Assembly: GCA_917880885.1 (NCBI GenBank)
Contig: OU862915.1
Coordinates: forward strand, 39,316,676-39,380,675
DNA: 64,000 nt
Direction of reading: 5' to 3'
From: Limnephilus marmoratus
Lineage: Eukaryota > Arthropoda > Insecta > Trichoptera > Limnephilidae
Shown: piece by piece, positions 34,166-45,620 of the stretch
Layout of the letters: every line of letters begins with the position of its first letter
Position numbering within the stretch: position 1 is the first letter of the stretch
The notes under the pieces: generated by a model
What the model saw: only the letters and a program-made list of their open reading frames with translations
Database searches by the model: none
Told to the model about the DNA's origin: nothing
Position numbers and translations under genes: made by a program

Positions 34166-34530
34166 GTTATTTCACTTCAAGTGCGCTCTACTGTAATTAA
34201 CTTATAGCACAGGTAGTGCTGCCAACTCTAAATATTAACATACATAACATATAGCTCTGGATTCTAGCGTTTTTAATCTACGTATTATCTGTGTCAGTTT
34301 ATTTTTCATTGTCATTATTAAGATCGCTAAATGTATTTGAAAATGTATTTTGAAGCCATAAGTATTTGAAATACAAATTACAAAATACCTCAGCCCCAGG
34401 TAATTGAAATACCAATTACAAAATACATTTTTAGGAAATAATTGAAATACAAATACAAAATACGTATTTGTATTTCAAATACGTATTTCAATTACAAGTA
34501 TTTCAAATACTGCCCAGCCCTGACTCCGCC

Positions 34531-34853
34531 ACAGACTAAATAATCAATATGCTGAAACAAATCCAGGTATACCTTAAATGTGAACACATGGAACTTATCC
34601 TAGGTTCATGCACTCCATGGAATTACTTGATGCAACTAATAAATTTAGCCAGAATTAGACCAGACGTTCTACAAATCTTAGTTTTAGAATTTATTGAGAG
34701 CTCATTATGTTATAAACTGCATCTCCACTTGTACGCATTTCCAATGGTATGATGCTGATTGTCTTTAAATCTAAATATAGTATTGTTTTGTTATTTGTAC
34801 CTCTGTTATAAACTGTAATAGAAATAATAAAGGTGAATTAAAAAAAATCCTCT
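34531..34853 (+). pseudogene. LINE fragment, 3' part after the hAT
   Basis: Continues the sequence broken at 32151. Ends with AATAATAAAGGTGAATTAAA and an A-run, consistent with a LINE 3' end. Confidence 0.6.
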
Positions 34854-35404
34854 TGGGATGAGCTGACTTCGATATTCCTGAAAACTTCAGTGTGATTTGT
34901 TCAAGATGGCAGAACTGGTGTTCTACCACAGCATATGAATGGTGCTATTGAATGAAATTTCTAAAACAGTTTTAATTAACCTATGAACTTAAATTTTATA
35001 TTATCTTCCCAAATGTTAAGAATGTTAAAATAATAAAATAAAATAAAAACATTCAGAAAATGCGAATAATAAAAATCAAATAAATTCAGCTCTTCTGACG
35101 CTTGCTGCGAGATGTGATGCAACCTCAATAAGCTCGTACAACAACTAAACAACATAACAACTACCAAAAAGTGAGTAGAACAAATAATGCCACCTCTCAA
35201 CAATAAAGATTCCCAGTTTCGACACGCGGCTATCACCTTACTATCACGCCTCGGAACATCTTGATGTAATTTAACACAACAATTATTTGTAATGGAGAAA
35301 GAAAAAAATGATGGCTGAATGCGTTGAAAACTTTTGGGCACAATGAGAGTCCATTTCAACACTAATGGTGTTGTTAGCAAATATTGTACACGGTTATTAG
35401 AATT
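34854..35404. other. No recognised feature
   Basis: AT-rich. The 160-codon minus ORF (34976-35458) has no recognisable domain and overlaps the start of an RTE relic. Confidence 0.35.
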
Positions 35405-36215
35405 GGCATTCCACGGTGTTATTCTTTCGAGGTGTCGAACAACTCGATCTTGGCACACACTCTTTGCCTCATTCGCATTCGTACGTCATCTCATATGTAC
35501 TCTTCTAATTTTCTGTCTTTTTACTCTCAAGTATCTTATTTTATTTATTTATTACATAAGATATATTTATACAGAAAAAACAACATAATTATAATATTTC
35601 AAAATAACTGTAAATATTAAAATGTGTACAAGTGTTATTATGTCTTGTTTGTCTATATTAGTTCCTAGCTAGGCAGATTGCCCGTTCTATGGAACCAAAT
35701 GCTGGTGAAAAATGCCAAAAATGTATTCTGTACAAAAAAAAAAGCAAAGTGTTTTTTTATTAAATATATACTAAGTTTTTACGGACTGTGCCATTTAATA
35801 GTTAACCATGTAAAATTTTAAGTTTTAAGTGACATTATTATATTTTATCTGATTCACTTGATGGTGCCATGAATTTCTCGGGCGTCCCCGACTTCTCCCA
35901 CCACTCACATTTGCTTCGTATGTACAAACTTTGTTCATCTTAAATAGAAATCAGCACCGCACAATCAGCATACAGCAGGCAACGTTCTTTCAGATTACTC
36001 AATTTCCCACCCAATCCCACCTTTTTAATTTTTACATTCAATTATGAATGCGTAAATTGAATAATTATGGTGACATTACGCAGCCTTTTTCACCCTAATA
36101 CATGCAACGCTTCCCTTGTACAAAAACGTAATTGCCTGTATGAGATTTAATCCATACTTAAACAACAACTTCCATAGCTTCTTCCTGTCGACATGGTCGT
36201 ATGCTTTTTAGTGTG
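35405..36215 (-). pseudogene. RTE-like LINE, minus strand, with deletion and insertion
   Basis: Reading the minus strand from 36215: KAYDHVDRKKLWKLLFKYGL (RT motif), FLYKGSVACIRV, then LLYADCAVLI where the second active-site Asp is Cys, then (after a deletion) the RGRP-like block at 35905-35845 and the AKSVCQDR-type end at 35460-35405. The catalytic change and the breaks make it dead. Confidence 0.7.
35535..35840 (-). mobile_element. ~305-bp insertion in the RTE relic, probable LINE 3' end
   Basis: It splits AAGTAT and GATTCAC, which are adjacent in other RTE copies. On the minus strand it ends in an AATA-repeat tail (35534-35555), like the LINE at 1-4027. Coding part not recognised. Confidence 0.5.
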
Positions 36216-36415
36216 GAATCTAGATAATTACATTACATTATCCAAAAACCTCGAGAGAAAATGATTCTAAAAAAAATTCTCGAAAAGACATGCCTCACAG
36301 ACGAGTTTGCAAAGAAAAATGACTTTCTTACGTATTAAAACACCTTTACTGTATACATTTTGGTTCCAACATTACTATGGGTTATTCTGGTTAAATGGTC
36401 TCATTGCCGAGTTGT

Positions 36416-36466
36416 GCCGAAGGTGACCGAAGGTGACCGAAGTTGACCGAAGGTGACCGAAGGTAA
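36416..36466 (+). repeat. 10-bp minisatellite AGGTGACCGA x ~5
   Basis: Five tandem units, one with a single change (AGTTGACCGA). Confidence 0.9.
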
Positions 36467-36962
36467 ATGTACGGAGTCATGAGAGTTCTGGAAGGACTAT
36501 TGGAGATATTATTTATTATAAATTACAATACATCGACAAACAGTATATATTGTTGATACTTTAACAACTTTATCAAAACCGTTCTGTATTGTATTTTTAT
36601 TTATTTTTTTGTCTCAATTTTATGTGTCGTTATTTTATTGGTCAATGATATTACTATAACCTCAATAAAACTGTCAAATGTGAATTTACAAAGACTATTC
36701 ATAAAGCAAATAATAAAAATACTTACGTTGAATACCGGATTTTTCACCACCTTTTTTTAGTCCTATTTATAGAGTCGCTTTGCTTACCTGGAATTAAAAA
36801 AAAATACATAATTTAATTTTAAAATCATGCCGGAACATTGAAAGAAAATACGTATACAACAAATAGTGGTTTAGAAATATATGTATACAGGAGAATGAAC
36901 CTTCAAATTATGACCGAATTAAATAAAAAACACAGAGCGAACGCTTGACTTCAAGTTTCTTA
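36467..36962. other. No recognised feature
   Basis: AT-rich, no ORF or repeat ends. Confidence 0.35.
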
Positions 36963-37334
36963 TAAATTGGGAGGTGGATTTGGGTACCACCGTCCCGGGA
37001 ACCATTTATTGGATAACCAATACTCCTTTCATATATCATTCAAAGTGGTTCGAAATTTGGTGTTGCCCACCTACTGGGAGGAGGGTCAGATCGGGAGAGA
37101 CTAGTTGAGGGAGACCTAACCTAGACCTTTCCAGCCGGTCTCTCACGATCCATCGGCTTACACCGCAATTGAAGGGATGGATTCATACATCCGTCACTCC
37201 TGGACAATTTGACGTTCCGAGATGTTCCTCTCCTTCTTTTCCGTAAAAAGACCCTCCGCACAGCATCCCCAAAGATGACATAGGCCCTGAGGGTTTTTTC
37301 CTCAGCTCCCCGTGTGTGGAGCTAATGAAAAAAA
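36963..37334 (+). mobile_element. SINE-A copy, full length (372 bp)
   Basis: Runs from ATTGGGAGGTGGATTTGGGT and CCATTTATTGGATAACCAA through CCAGCCGGTCTCTCACGA and GGATGGATTCATACATCCGT to AAAAAGACCCTCCGCACAGC, GATGACATAGGCCCTGAGGG and GTGGAGCTAATGAAAAAAA. A good reference copy. No tRNA-like A/B boxes are evident at its head. Confidence 0.85.
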
Positions 37335-38580
37335 TCCTTTTTGGAAAACTTGGAAGGATTCCATTTCATATTTCCATCACATGGTGCATCGTACAAAATC
37401 TTTGCTTCTTTCTCATTACTTCATAAAAATAATATGAGATCATCTATTTTGACGATTCACAACTTTATTCTTTTCGGGTGTTTCATTATTTTAATTATTC
37501 CATTCTGTAAGTAGTGTAGAGTCCAAGGAATCAATTAAGATCACTTCTACGCAATCATTCTGTGCAAATATATCAAGTAACCTTTTAACACTGAATGGTG
37601 CGTGCATAATACGTGCTAATTTCTTTGCGCTTAGGTCGTTAGAAAAACAAACACAGACAGAAAACAAACACACATACACACTTGCACCAATAAAGCTAAC
37701 ACACCTGTGACCACTTGCCATTATTCGGTTCCGTGAGAAGAAATGTGGCCACCTCCCAAAAGTTGCAAAATCTCCAAAATTACGAATCACATTCTGGTGC
37801 TCTGGTTACGCAATTAGACCAAGTTTTGGTTATCTCAATAGTTTTGGTAATAAATCTAAAACTGACTTACATAATGCTGGATGGGTACAATCGAGCTAAA
37901 TTATACCGAAAAAACTTTGCATCTATATTTATTGTTTTTTTTTTACTTTTATTTTGCAGGATACCATTTCATTTTATTACTAGCTACTCTCCAGCTTTGC
38001 CCAGGCTTTACATAGAGTTTTAGAAATCATTTGTAGATGGTAATTTTTTTTAATCAGTTGTGGCAGGTTTTGATCGAGCAAGACATGACCATGTCAAAAT
38101 ATGGAGATCCGCAAAATAATGCACGGTTGATCTAAGCATAATGAGTAAGATTAAGAAAGGTGCGAATTTTAGTGCGTACATATTTGTTACAATTTTATTA
38201 TTGTTCTCATCGTTGATCGTATTCACTAACTTCGTTCTCGAGATTTTCGTATTTAGGATAACCCAAAACCATCGGCGTCCAGAAAATTTTTCTCGTATTA
38301 TCTGTTTCAATGGCAAAGTAAAATAAAACAATTTTGGAATGGGCGCGGAGTTTTTTGGTCAATAAATCAAATAAATTTGACCCAAGGCGTGACCCGAAAG
38401 TTTTACGACTTCTCTGAATTTGGTGTGATCTAATACTAAAAAAATTGTGCATTTTTTAGTTCCTCATTTGGCCTTTCACTTTTCAAAAATATTTCACCAA
38501 ATAAGTTATTTAAAAAATAATATTTTAAATAAATAAAAAGAAAATACTTTGTTTTACGTCACTTTATTGTTATTTTTTTG
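37335..38580. other. No gene recognised; Helitron-like 3' end at 37980
   Basis: Short ORFs only (up to 102 codons), without motifs. Confidence 0.35.
37980..38045 (-). mobile_element. Helitron-like 3' terminus
   Basis: Minus strand: ACTCTATGTAAAGCCTGGGC, a short stem, then CTAG (37980-37983) followed by T. Related AAAGCCCGGGCAACGCTGGG blocks occur at 41775 and, decayed, at 61650. Only the terminus is recognisable. Confidence 0.4.
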
Positions 38581-38616
38581 TCTACCGGTTTCGGTACCTC
38601 CATACCATCATCAGGA
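38581..38616 (-). ncRNA. Hammerhead ribozyme-like motif
   Basis: Minus strand: CTGATGA (38614-38608), stem II GGTA/TACC with a 6-nt loop, GAAA (38592-38589), palindromic stem III ACCGGT and A as H17, so cleavage would follow GTA. Stem I has 2 obvious pairs. Confidence 0.55.
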
Positions 38617-39487
38617 ATGAATATAAAAAATACTGACAAATACAGGAAAACACACATATATATATATATATACAAATTGTGAAAGAAAGAGAGAGTAAAT
38701 TAGAGTGGGACAGTGCGTCAGTTGTGGAAGGGAAGTGGGGGAGGAGCGAGTGGGATAACGGGAAACATACTAATAATAGGGTTGAATGTTAAATTTAGTT
38801 GATTATTAATGATTTCAGCCTTTGTAATAAATTATTTTTTTATTTCCAAATACATTTGAATGAAAAAATAGATTTTTTTAATTTCATAATAAAATGAATA
38901 AATTAATTCGTAGGTACGCGCAATTCACGTTGCATGTGCATAATATCTGCAGTGATTACGAATTAATATTGTACGTAGATGCACCTTAAATGGTTTTGTA
39001 TGCATATTGCACATTGTTCATGCACCTGCGAAGAATTATCATATTGATTGATTTTGTATGTATAAACATGGACTCGGATGCTTACAGAATGACTTCACTT
39101 CTATTACTGTTACAATATACTGCATCGGTAATAATATATGGAAGGTAGGTACTAAGGTTGTAAAGTCATAATCAAGGAATTTTGATTTGTTTGGCATTCG
39201 CCGAAAATGTTATTATTTTTCACGAAGGAAATATCTCAACGGTGAGTCAAGCGCGAAACCTGATGAACAAAATAATATTTTTTTCTAAAATTTATTAATG
39301 ATTAATATTGAAATTTTCGATAATTTGCAGAAACCAATTATATTTATTTATTTATTGTAAGAAACAAACAGCAGTTTTATACAGGATGTTAAAAATGAAG
39401 CGGTTAAAAATGAGGTAAGCCAAAACAGTTTCTTATGCTAAGTTTCTATTGTGATATAATACAAAATTTTAATTGGTTATAACCATT
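38617..39487. other. PLE-like 3' flank and unassigned sequence
   Basis: 38640-38675 is a CA/TA microsatellite. 38680-38770 is purine-rich. On the minus strand this resembles the C-rich region preceding the PLE end near 54850, but no GIY-YIG ORF is readable. The rest is unassigned. Confidence 0.35.
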
Positions 39488-39651
39488 AGGGAACGTACCC
39501 ATACTACGTGACCAACTTTTTGCAATTTTTAACCCCCCCCCCCCCCCCCCGGTGACCAAAATCCTAAGCAACCCGCCGCTCATTTGTATGGAGCGTGACA
39601 TTTTGAAGACCCCCCCCCCCTAAAAGTGTCACGTAGTATGGGTACGTTCCC
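39488..39651. mobile_element. Harbinger-like MITE copy 2, 164 bp
   Basis: Same family as 28839-29000, inverted relative to it. TTA flanks at 39485-39487 and 39652-39654. C-tracts of ~18 and ~13 nt. Confidence 0.85.
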
Positions 39652-39875
39652 TTACATGAAAATGAAATTAACAAAAATATATAAATGTAAGCATATTAGA
39701 AGGAAGAAGGAATAGGAAAGGGCAAGAGGCAGAGGAAGATGGGATGGGGACAGGAGATGCTCATGCTGTACCTTTTCTATAGCTGTGCATTAATTTAATT
39801 AACTTTTGTGGTCGTACGCTTGACTTCGTATCGGTATTTCACAAGAGTATTATTAAGAATATCGATATTGTTAAA

Positions 39876-39955
39876 TTGCGTGTTATATTGCGCGCATATG
39901 CGGGGGATTGGAGAATTTTTTCTAAGGTTGGTTCTGTACGCGGGCAAATAGCTAG
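39876..39955 (+). mobile_element. Possible Helitron-like 3' terminus
   Basis: ACGCGGGCAAATAGCTAGTA ends in CTAG followed by T, as in other arthropod Helitron ends. No 5' end or clear hairpin. Confidence 0.25.
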
Positions 39956-40077
39956 TACAACATATATGGAATGTGTTGAGAGGAAGGAGATGGGGGAGAG
40001 GAAGGTTGGGAAGTACCTACTTGACTATTCAGATCTACTCACAAAACATTTCGGCTTACTTGTGACCTTTTAAGTAA

Positions 40078-40238
40078 GAGAACGTACCCATACTACGTAA
40101 CCAACTTTTTGCAATTTTTAACACCCCCCCCCCCCCCGGTGACCAAAAACCTAAGACCGCCGCCGCTCATTTGTACCAAGCGTGACATTTTGAAGACCCC
40201 CCCCCTCTAAACGTATTACGTAGTATGGGTACGTTCCC
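40078..40238. mobile_element. Harbinger-like MITE copy 3, 161 bp
   Basis: Same orientation as copy 2, ~590 bp from it, more diverged. TAA flanks at 40075-40077 and 40239-40241. Confidence 0.8.
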
Positions 40239-40375
40239 TAAGGAGAGATTACTCAATTACCAGAACCTCCGAGAAAACGTTGCTTGAGATGGCTTTAGCC
40301 AAATTTTAAAATGTTTACACTAATAGCCCTCTAGGTAAAACTTCATTACCTCCTTCCCCTCCCCGCCCCCATTCT

Positions 40376-40575
40376 TTTACTTTAACCTCACACCGGAGGA
40401 CGTGAGGAAAATAATTTCCCTCAGAGCCTACGTCGTATTTGAACATGCTGGTTGGAGGGTCTTTTTTAACGCACCTCATCCGATAAACCCGAGAATACCT
40501 GCGCCGAATGTAGCGAACTACTTGGGTGACTTACGGCAGAGGTGTTGGATATCCAATAAATGGTTCCCGAATTGA
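40376..40575 (-). mobile_element. SINE-A copy, internally deleted
   Basis: Minus strand: head TTGGATATCCAACACCTCTG, AAGTAGTTCGCTACATTCGG, then directly AAAAAGACCCTCCAACCAGC, the hairpin and GAGGTTAAAGTAAAA. The central ~170 bp are missing. Confidence 0.7.
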
Positions 40576-42786
40576 AATACCTACTTTCAGCCTCACAACA
40601 TACACTAACTGGGGTCGCTCCAGATAATTGGTCTCGTAAGCGGTATTTACACAAAAATGCGATTATATATCCTTTTAATTGTGTCATTCTTGTTTTAATG
40701 ATTTAATAATTAAATTAAATATAAAGGATTGCAATATAAAAACCACCTGCCTCATTCAGTGTTGTCATAATGAAACAATAAATAAAAATAAAATAATGCT
40801 GCGCGGAACACGAGTACCTCTTGTCAAACTTGTAGATATATAATATTATTTTATTCCATGAGATGTACTTCAACCTTGCGTTTGGTATTTGTTCAACTAA
40901 AGCAAAGCAGGTTTTCTACCTGTTGTGTTTATTAGCAACAGGTTGTACCATAACTTATCGTTAGTTATAAATCTATTATGTAAGCAATACCTGCAAGAAT
41001 ATAAACGGAACCTATCTCTTGGCTAATCTACATTTCACGTTCAGGTGGCACTGCTCTTAATAAATGAATGATAAAAGCAAAGTTAGTTTCTACCTGTCTT
41101 ATTTTATTTTCGACAAACCTCCGCCATTGCCTAATTTATATATCTTGTATAAAAGATTTTTTTATGTTACGCACTTTAAAGATTTATTATCATTTTATGA
41201 CAGTTGGATAGCGTAGATAGAGCGTAATATTATACTAATTTGACATTATAGTTGTTCAAAAGATCGTATCAAATTCTTTGAATTAAATCACTGTTTTAGT
41301 CAGAACCCAATTGCTACAGGGTATACCTATTTTTATACGAAATTGATTTTATTTTGATTTTTATTTTTAAAAGATTTTTCGATTTCCCTCTTAGGTAAAA
41401 TTTTCTGTAATCTGTGTGTAACCTTAAATATTAAGGTTACACACAGTTGTCTGGAACCTTAAATTTTAAGTAGACTGCAAACGCCTAACACATCCTATCT
41501 CCATATACATATATATATGAAGAATAGTACCTGTGGGGGCATGCCTTTATTTTTATACAAATCTATGATTTTATTCAAAGATTGATAATATTTTGCGCAC
41601 CAATCCTTCAATACAAGGGGAAGGTTACTGTCAGCATGATGTTTCTAAAACCACCCTCCATTATCTTTTAATCGTCCCTTAATGCGTTACTTTGATTCCT
41701 CGTATAGATCTTTTTCATACTACGTTAAAAAATGAGGAAAATTATAGTGTATCTAATTTCGAAAAGCTCTGCGTAAAGCCCGGGCAACGCTGGGGACTGC
41801 AAAACTGCAAGATTTGGCTTGGCTGAATCGGCATGCTCACTATCACAACGTATGTGCCTTTTTTCACCTAACCTAACAGCGCCAGCGTTCCTCTTCTGTT
41901 TCCCCATTTGGCCAATTTCCCCATACATAATGTAATCATAACTTATCTGCTATTAATTATAAATTCTTGATCAAACTTGTAAGTCGTAAGTCGTGTTTTA
42001 TTAATTACATCTTAGTGTAACATCCATCAATCTCTTGTAAATCTAATGTGAAACCTTGCAACAGCCACAATAAATTAAAGTAGTTAGGTGACTAATTAAC
42101 CAAAATGTTAATTAGTGATTTGTTAATGGGACGCACTGATTACAAAAAGAAGGAATGTCGACAATTCGATCCACATACGCGATCAAACCAATTGAATGAG
42201 GGTTAACAAGCTAATAGGAGCTCTAGAGCAGAAGTGGCTACCAATTTAAATTATAATCGCCTTTCGTAGATTGCAAAAATCGAAGACATTCTAATTACTG
42301 TTATCTTTCTTAATTACGACATTGTAAATCAGCTTAAACAGTAACAGCAGCGATTTTAAACATTTTAATTATTAATATTTTGACATGCCGCGAGATTAGA
42401 GGTAATTTCTTAAGCGATTTTCTCAGCATCGTAAAATTGTAATCAGGCGTTTTACAGTATTTACTAACATCATTAATAATCTAAAGATTGATCATTATAT
42501 TTTCACTTTCGCAAGGCTGTGAATTGTGGGGTTTGAAGTTTGAACGTTCAACTAGTGATAGATAGATAACTCTAAAGATGAAAGAAGAGTAGTGGTGGTC
42601 TGTAATTTTCTAAAAAAAATATTTTATTAATACTGGTATAAACAAAATACAAAAGCTAAATGAAACTCGTTTGAAAAAGCAGTCAGTAACCAGCTCAGGC
42701 ACGGTTACTCCATCGAAGCCAGAGTAAAGTTAGTCTCTCAGAAGTTTTGCGTACTGTACAGGGTACGCAGATAATTTAATAGTACA
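40576..42786. other. No gene recognised; one perfect hairpin and a Helitron-like block
   Basis: AT-rich. 41755-41800 holds AAAGCCCGGGCAACGCTGGG, related to the 37980 terminus. ORFs are short and without motif. Confidence 0.35.
41412..41446. repeat. Perfect 16-bp hairpin with 3-nt loop
   Basis: CTGTGTGTAACCTTAA (41412-41427), loop ATA, exact inverse 41431-41446. Confidence 0.85.
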
Positions 42787-43251
42787 CAACTGCTGATCCT
42801 GTACAAATCGCTAGTGCGTCCCACTGTTGAATTTGGCAGCCACCTCTGGTATGGAGTCCCAAAATACCTGAAAAAATCCGTGACTCTGTGCAGAAAAGAG
42901 CGGTATGTTTAATAAATCACCCATCATAACAAGCGGATTGCAATCTTTAGAGCACAGGCATCAGGTATGCTGTCCTTGTTCTACAGGTATTACATTGGAA
43001 GATGCTTCGGGGAAATAGCGTCAATGTTCCTTTCGACACCGGTGCATAGTCGGGAAACACGCCAAACACGCGCCAAACATATTTGAGTCGATTCTACGAC
43101 TCATTCTGGTGTTCGGCAGCTCAGCTATGGAATGATTTGCCGGCCTATGTGTTTCCCCCCTCCTACAACACCATACAGCATATTCAAAGATGACGTAGAC
43201 CCTGGGGGAAATTATATTTTCCAGGGCCTCCTGTTTGGAGATGTAAAAAAA
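42787..43251 (+). pseudogene. LINE-B ORF2 C-terminus and 3' UTR
   Basis: LLILYKSLVRPTVEFGSHLW-like reading in pieces, then SLEHRHQ, ETRQTRAKH, and LWNDLPAYVFPPSYN, with frameshifts. The 3' UTR keeps a modified hairpin CCCTGG/CCAGGG, then CCTCCTGTTTGGAGATG and a 12-nt A-run. 5'-truncated at almost the same place as the 62337 copy. Confidence 0.8.
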
Positions 43252-43339
43252 AAAAACCAATCGATAACATACTCGTAGGAACGCAATTCTTTATTTATTA
43301 TTATTATTTGCCATTGTGCCACAGTGAGAACTTCATGTC

Positions 43340-43400
43340 TGTCAAACCTCTCTGCCTACCCCTCTGTAAAAATGGCGCATTGTTTAGTTATGTAGTTGTT
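43340..43400 (+). repeat. RTE 3'-end remnant
   Basis: CTCTCTGCCTACCCCTCTGT and TGTTTAGTTATG match the extreme 3' end of the RTE copies at 47967 and 63962. Confidence 0.5.
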
Positions 43401-43444
43401 TCATATCATAAGTGCTTCCACATAAATACAGTATTAAAATCCTT

Positions 43445-43540
43445 AAGTCTAAAATTTAACTTTAGGACGCACCGCCCGCGCTGTGCAAGCGGGTTCTCTA
43501 CAGAGCGTCGGATCATCCCCATCGGACCATCCACAGTTAG
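43445..43540 (+). repeat. Family C dispersed repeat, second copy
   Basis: CGCACCGCCCGCGCTGTGCAAGCGGGTT, matching 27083-27190 in pieces; ends CATCCCCATCGGACC. Confidence 0.45.
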
Positions 43541-44256
43541 TTTTAAGGTTATTTAGAGGAATGAATGTGATGTATATCTTATTTTTGTATGAACCCGAGT
43601 TGAATTTTTTTTTCCAACAAATGTTTATTTTTTATGTGCTTACAACGAACAGTATTAAGACAATCATCTAAGAATACCTACATACCCAATAGTTATTTTC
43701 TGCATAATTTCAACGTTGTGCCGCATTCTCCTCAATTGTATAATTCAAATTGCTAGCATGTGTTGAATATTGTAGGTTATATGAAATAATGTGAAACAAT
43801 TAAGTTACTCAACAGCTTAATGATCATCTCAAGGCTGTATTTTCAAAAGAATTTTAATGATCTTCACCGTCATCAATTCACCAGTTCCAATGTTTTAGAA
43901 AATTGAACGCTTTGAAATTTGTTACTTTATATAACGTGTCTAACAAATCACTGATGAAATTACAAATTAGCCAAATAATTACTTATTATTAGAAGGTTGA
44001 TATAATAATTGATAATTTCCAATTGCGTATGGCAAAATACAAAAAAAAACATTCAATCATTTATAGAAGTCAGTGCGTGCTTTAAATTCAAATAAACTGG
44101 TGTGTAAAAAGATTAATTGATAATTTGTGGTGATTTCCAAACACAAACCTAGAAAATTTTAAAAGTAAGGCAACAATTTTCGCAATGACTGTAGGAGGAA
44201 GAATTTAAATGTCTGGCTATTCTGAACGGAATGTTTGCTTTTTATAAAAAAAGGTA
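43541..44256. other. No recognised feature
   Basis: AT-rich, no motif. Confidence 0.35.
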
Positions 44257-45431
44257 CAGTCGACTCTCGTTAATTCAAACCTGCGATAATTCGAACCTCT
44301 CTATAATTCAAAGTTATCACGAGTTCCCTACGAAATCTCTTTATATTTCGAACTAAATCCATACATTTTTGTACACTTGGTAATTCAAACGAAAAAATCA
44401 TTGCTATATAACAAAACGACGCATTAATTCGAACTCATCGGCATTCAACATTCGACAATTCAAAGTTGCAGAGAGAAAGAGGCGGAAAGATTGTAAAAGA
44501 TGAAACGCCAAAAGCGGAAAATTTTACTATTTTTATACAATTGCACTGTCCACAACAGTCCTCCTACATTGTCCAACGTGGAACTCTACTTCTTTCCGCC
44601 AAATACAACTTCCAAATTGCAACCATTGGACCAAGGGATCATCCATAATTTTAAGACGTTCTATCGCAAAGAAATTGTTAAGCTCGTTTTAGAATCTCTC
44701 GACAAGCAGCCAACTGCAAATATCACGGTTCTGACAACTATTTTACTGATTGACAAGGCATGGAGAGCTGTAACATCCCTAACGATTCTCAACTGCTTCA
44801 AAAAATCTGGTTTCTTAAAAGAAGATCAGGAAAATCTTCCAATACTTATGGATGATGAAGAATCAGCAATAGAACCATTAATTGACATCAGCAATGTGAG
44901 TTTTCTTGACTTTGTTCAAGTGGATGAAGATGTTGCTGTCTCAGGTTCACTAACCGATGACGAAATTTTATCTGCGACAGATACTAATGAAAAAAGTAAC
45001 GATGAAGATGAGGACGATACATCAGAACATTTGGCAGAAGTGTCAGTTAAGGAAGCAAGATCCTCATTCGATACCTTACAAACCTTCTGTCTACAAAACG
45101 AAAGTGATGAAAAAGCATTTCAGGCACTTTTTCTCTTAAAAAAAAATATTGAGAAGTCTGAGCAGCAGCAATGTGCTTTGAAGCAAACCAGTATAACAGA
45201 GTTCTTTCTTTCGAAAGATTAATTAATTCGCATTATGATTACATGTATGTACACGAATGTACCTATAAACTTTTGTCATTGTTATAGAATAGGAGTTAAT
45301 AAATAATAATTGATCAACACTTAAGAATTCGAAGTTTTATTTATTTACTCTCACAAATAAAATTTCGAACCATTTGATATTTCGTAATATTTTAAGAGTC
45401 CCTCGAGTTTCGAATTATCGAGAGTCGACTG
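44257..45431 (+). mobile_element. Tigger/pogo DNA transposon, internally deleted, 1,175 bp
   Basis: Ends CAGTCGACTCTCGTTAATTC and GAATTATCGAGAGTCGACTG, flanked by TA on both sides (44255-44256, 45432-45433). The left UTR is full of AATTCGAA-type repeats. It contains the 3' part of a transposase gene. Confidence 0.92.
44500..45222 (+). pseudogene. Tigger/pogo (DDE_1, CENP-B/jerky-like) transposase C-terminal half
   Basis: Open for 240 codons. LLFLYNCTVHNSP is the second catalytic block, where the usual Asp of DNCTAH is Tyr. LYFFPPNTTSKLQPLDQGII holds the third catalytic Asp, followed by FKTFYRKEIV. A long acidic segment (DDEILSATD, NDEDEDDTSEH) and SITEFFLSKD end the protein, as in Tigger/jerky proteins. 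Family transposases are ~500 residues: the CENP-B/HTH domains and the first Asp are missing because of an internal deletion between the 5' UTR and codon 1. The ATG is therefore fortuitous. Catalytically dead, but the frame has stayed open, so the deletion may be fairly recent. Confidence 0.9.
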
Positions 45432-45620
45432 TAATCAGAACTTCAAGAAGATATGAAAGCAATGAACGTCAGTCATATCCGTGAAAAGAGTTAATTTCCA
45501 CTGAAGGATTTCCTTGTAAAATTTCTCCTCGTACAAGTTTGTCTTCCGATGATACATACCATCAACCTGAAAACAATATTTCTCTTTTTGATGTCAATTC
45601 GTGGTGGAATTCCATTATAA

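Larger units (their letters stand above)
32152..34522. mobile_element. hAT element (outer), 2,371 bp with nested insertion
   Basis: Terminal repeats CAGGGCTGGGCA / TGCCCAGCCCTG, exact 8-bp duplication ACTCCGCC (32144-32151 and 34523-34530). Subterminal AAATAC/GTATTT arrays lie at both ends (about 32165-32345 and 34340-34515). No transposase recognised. Without the inner insertion it is ~800 bp. Confidence 0.9.

Noticed and set aside
34976..35458. 160-codon minus-strand ORF
   Set aside because: No recognisable domain, low-complexity hydrophobic stretches, and overlap with an RTE relic on the same strand in another frame.
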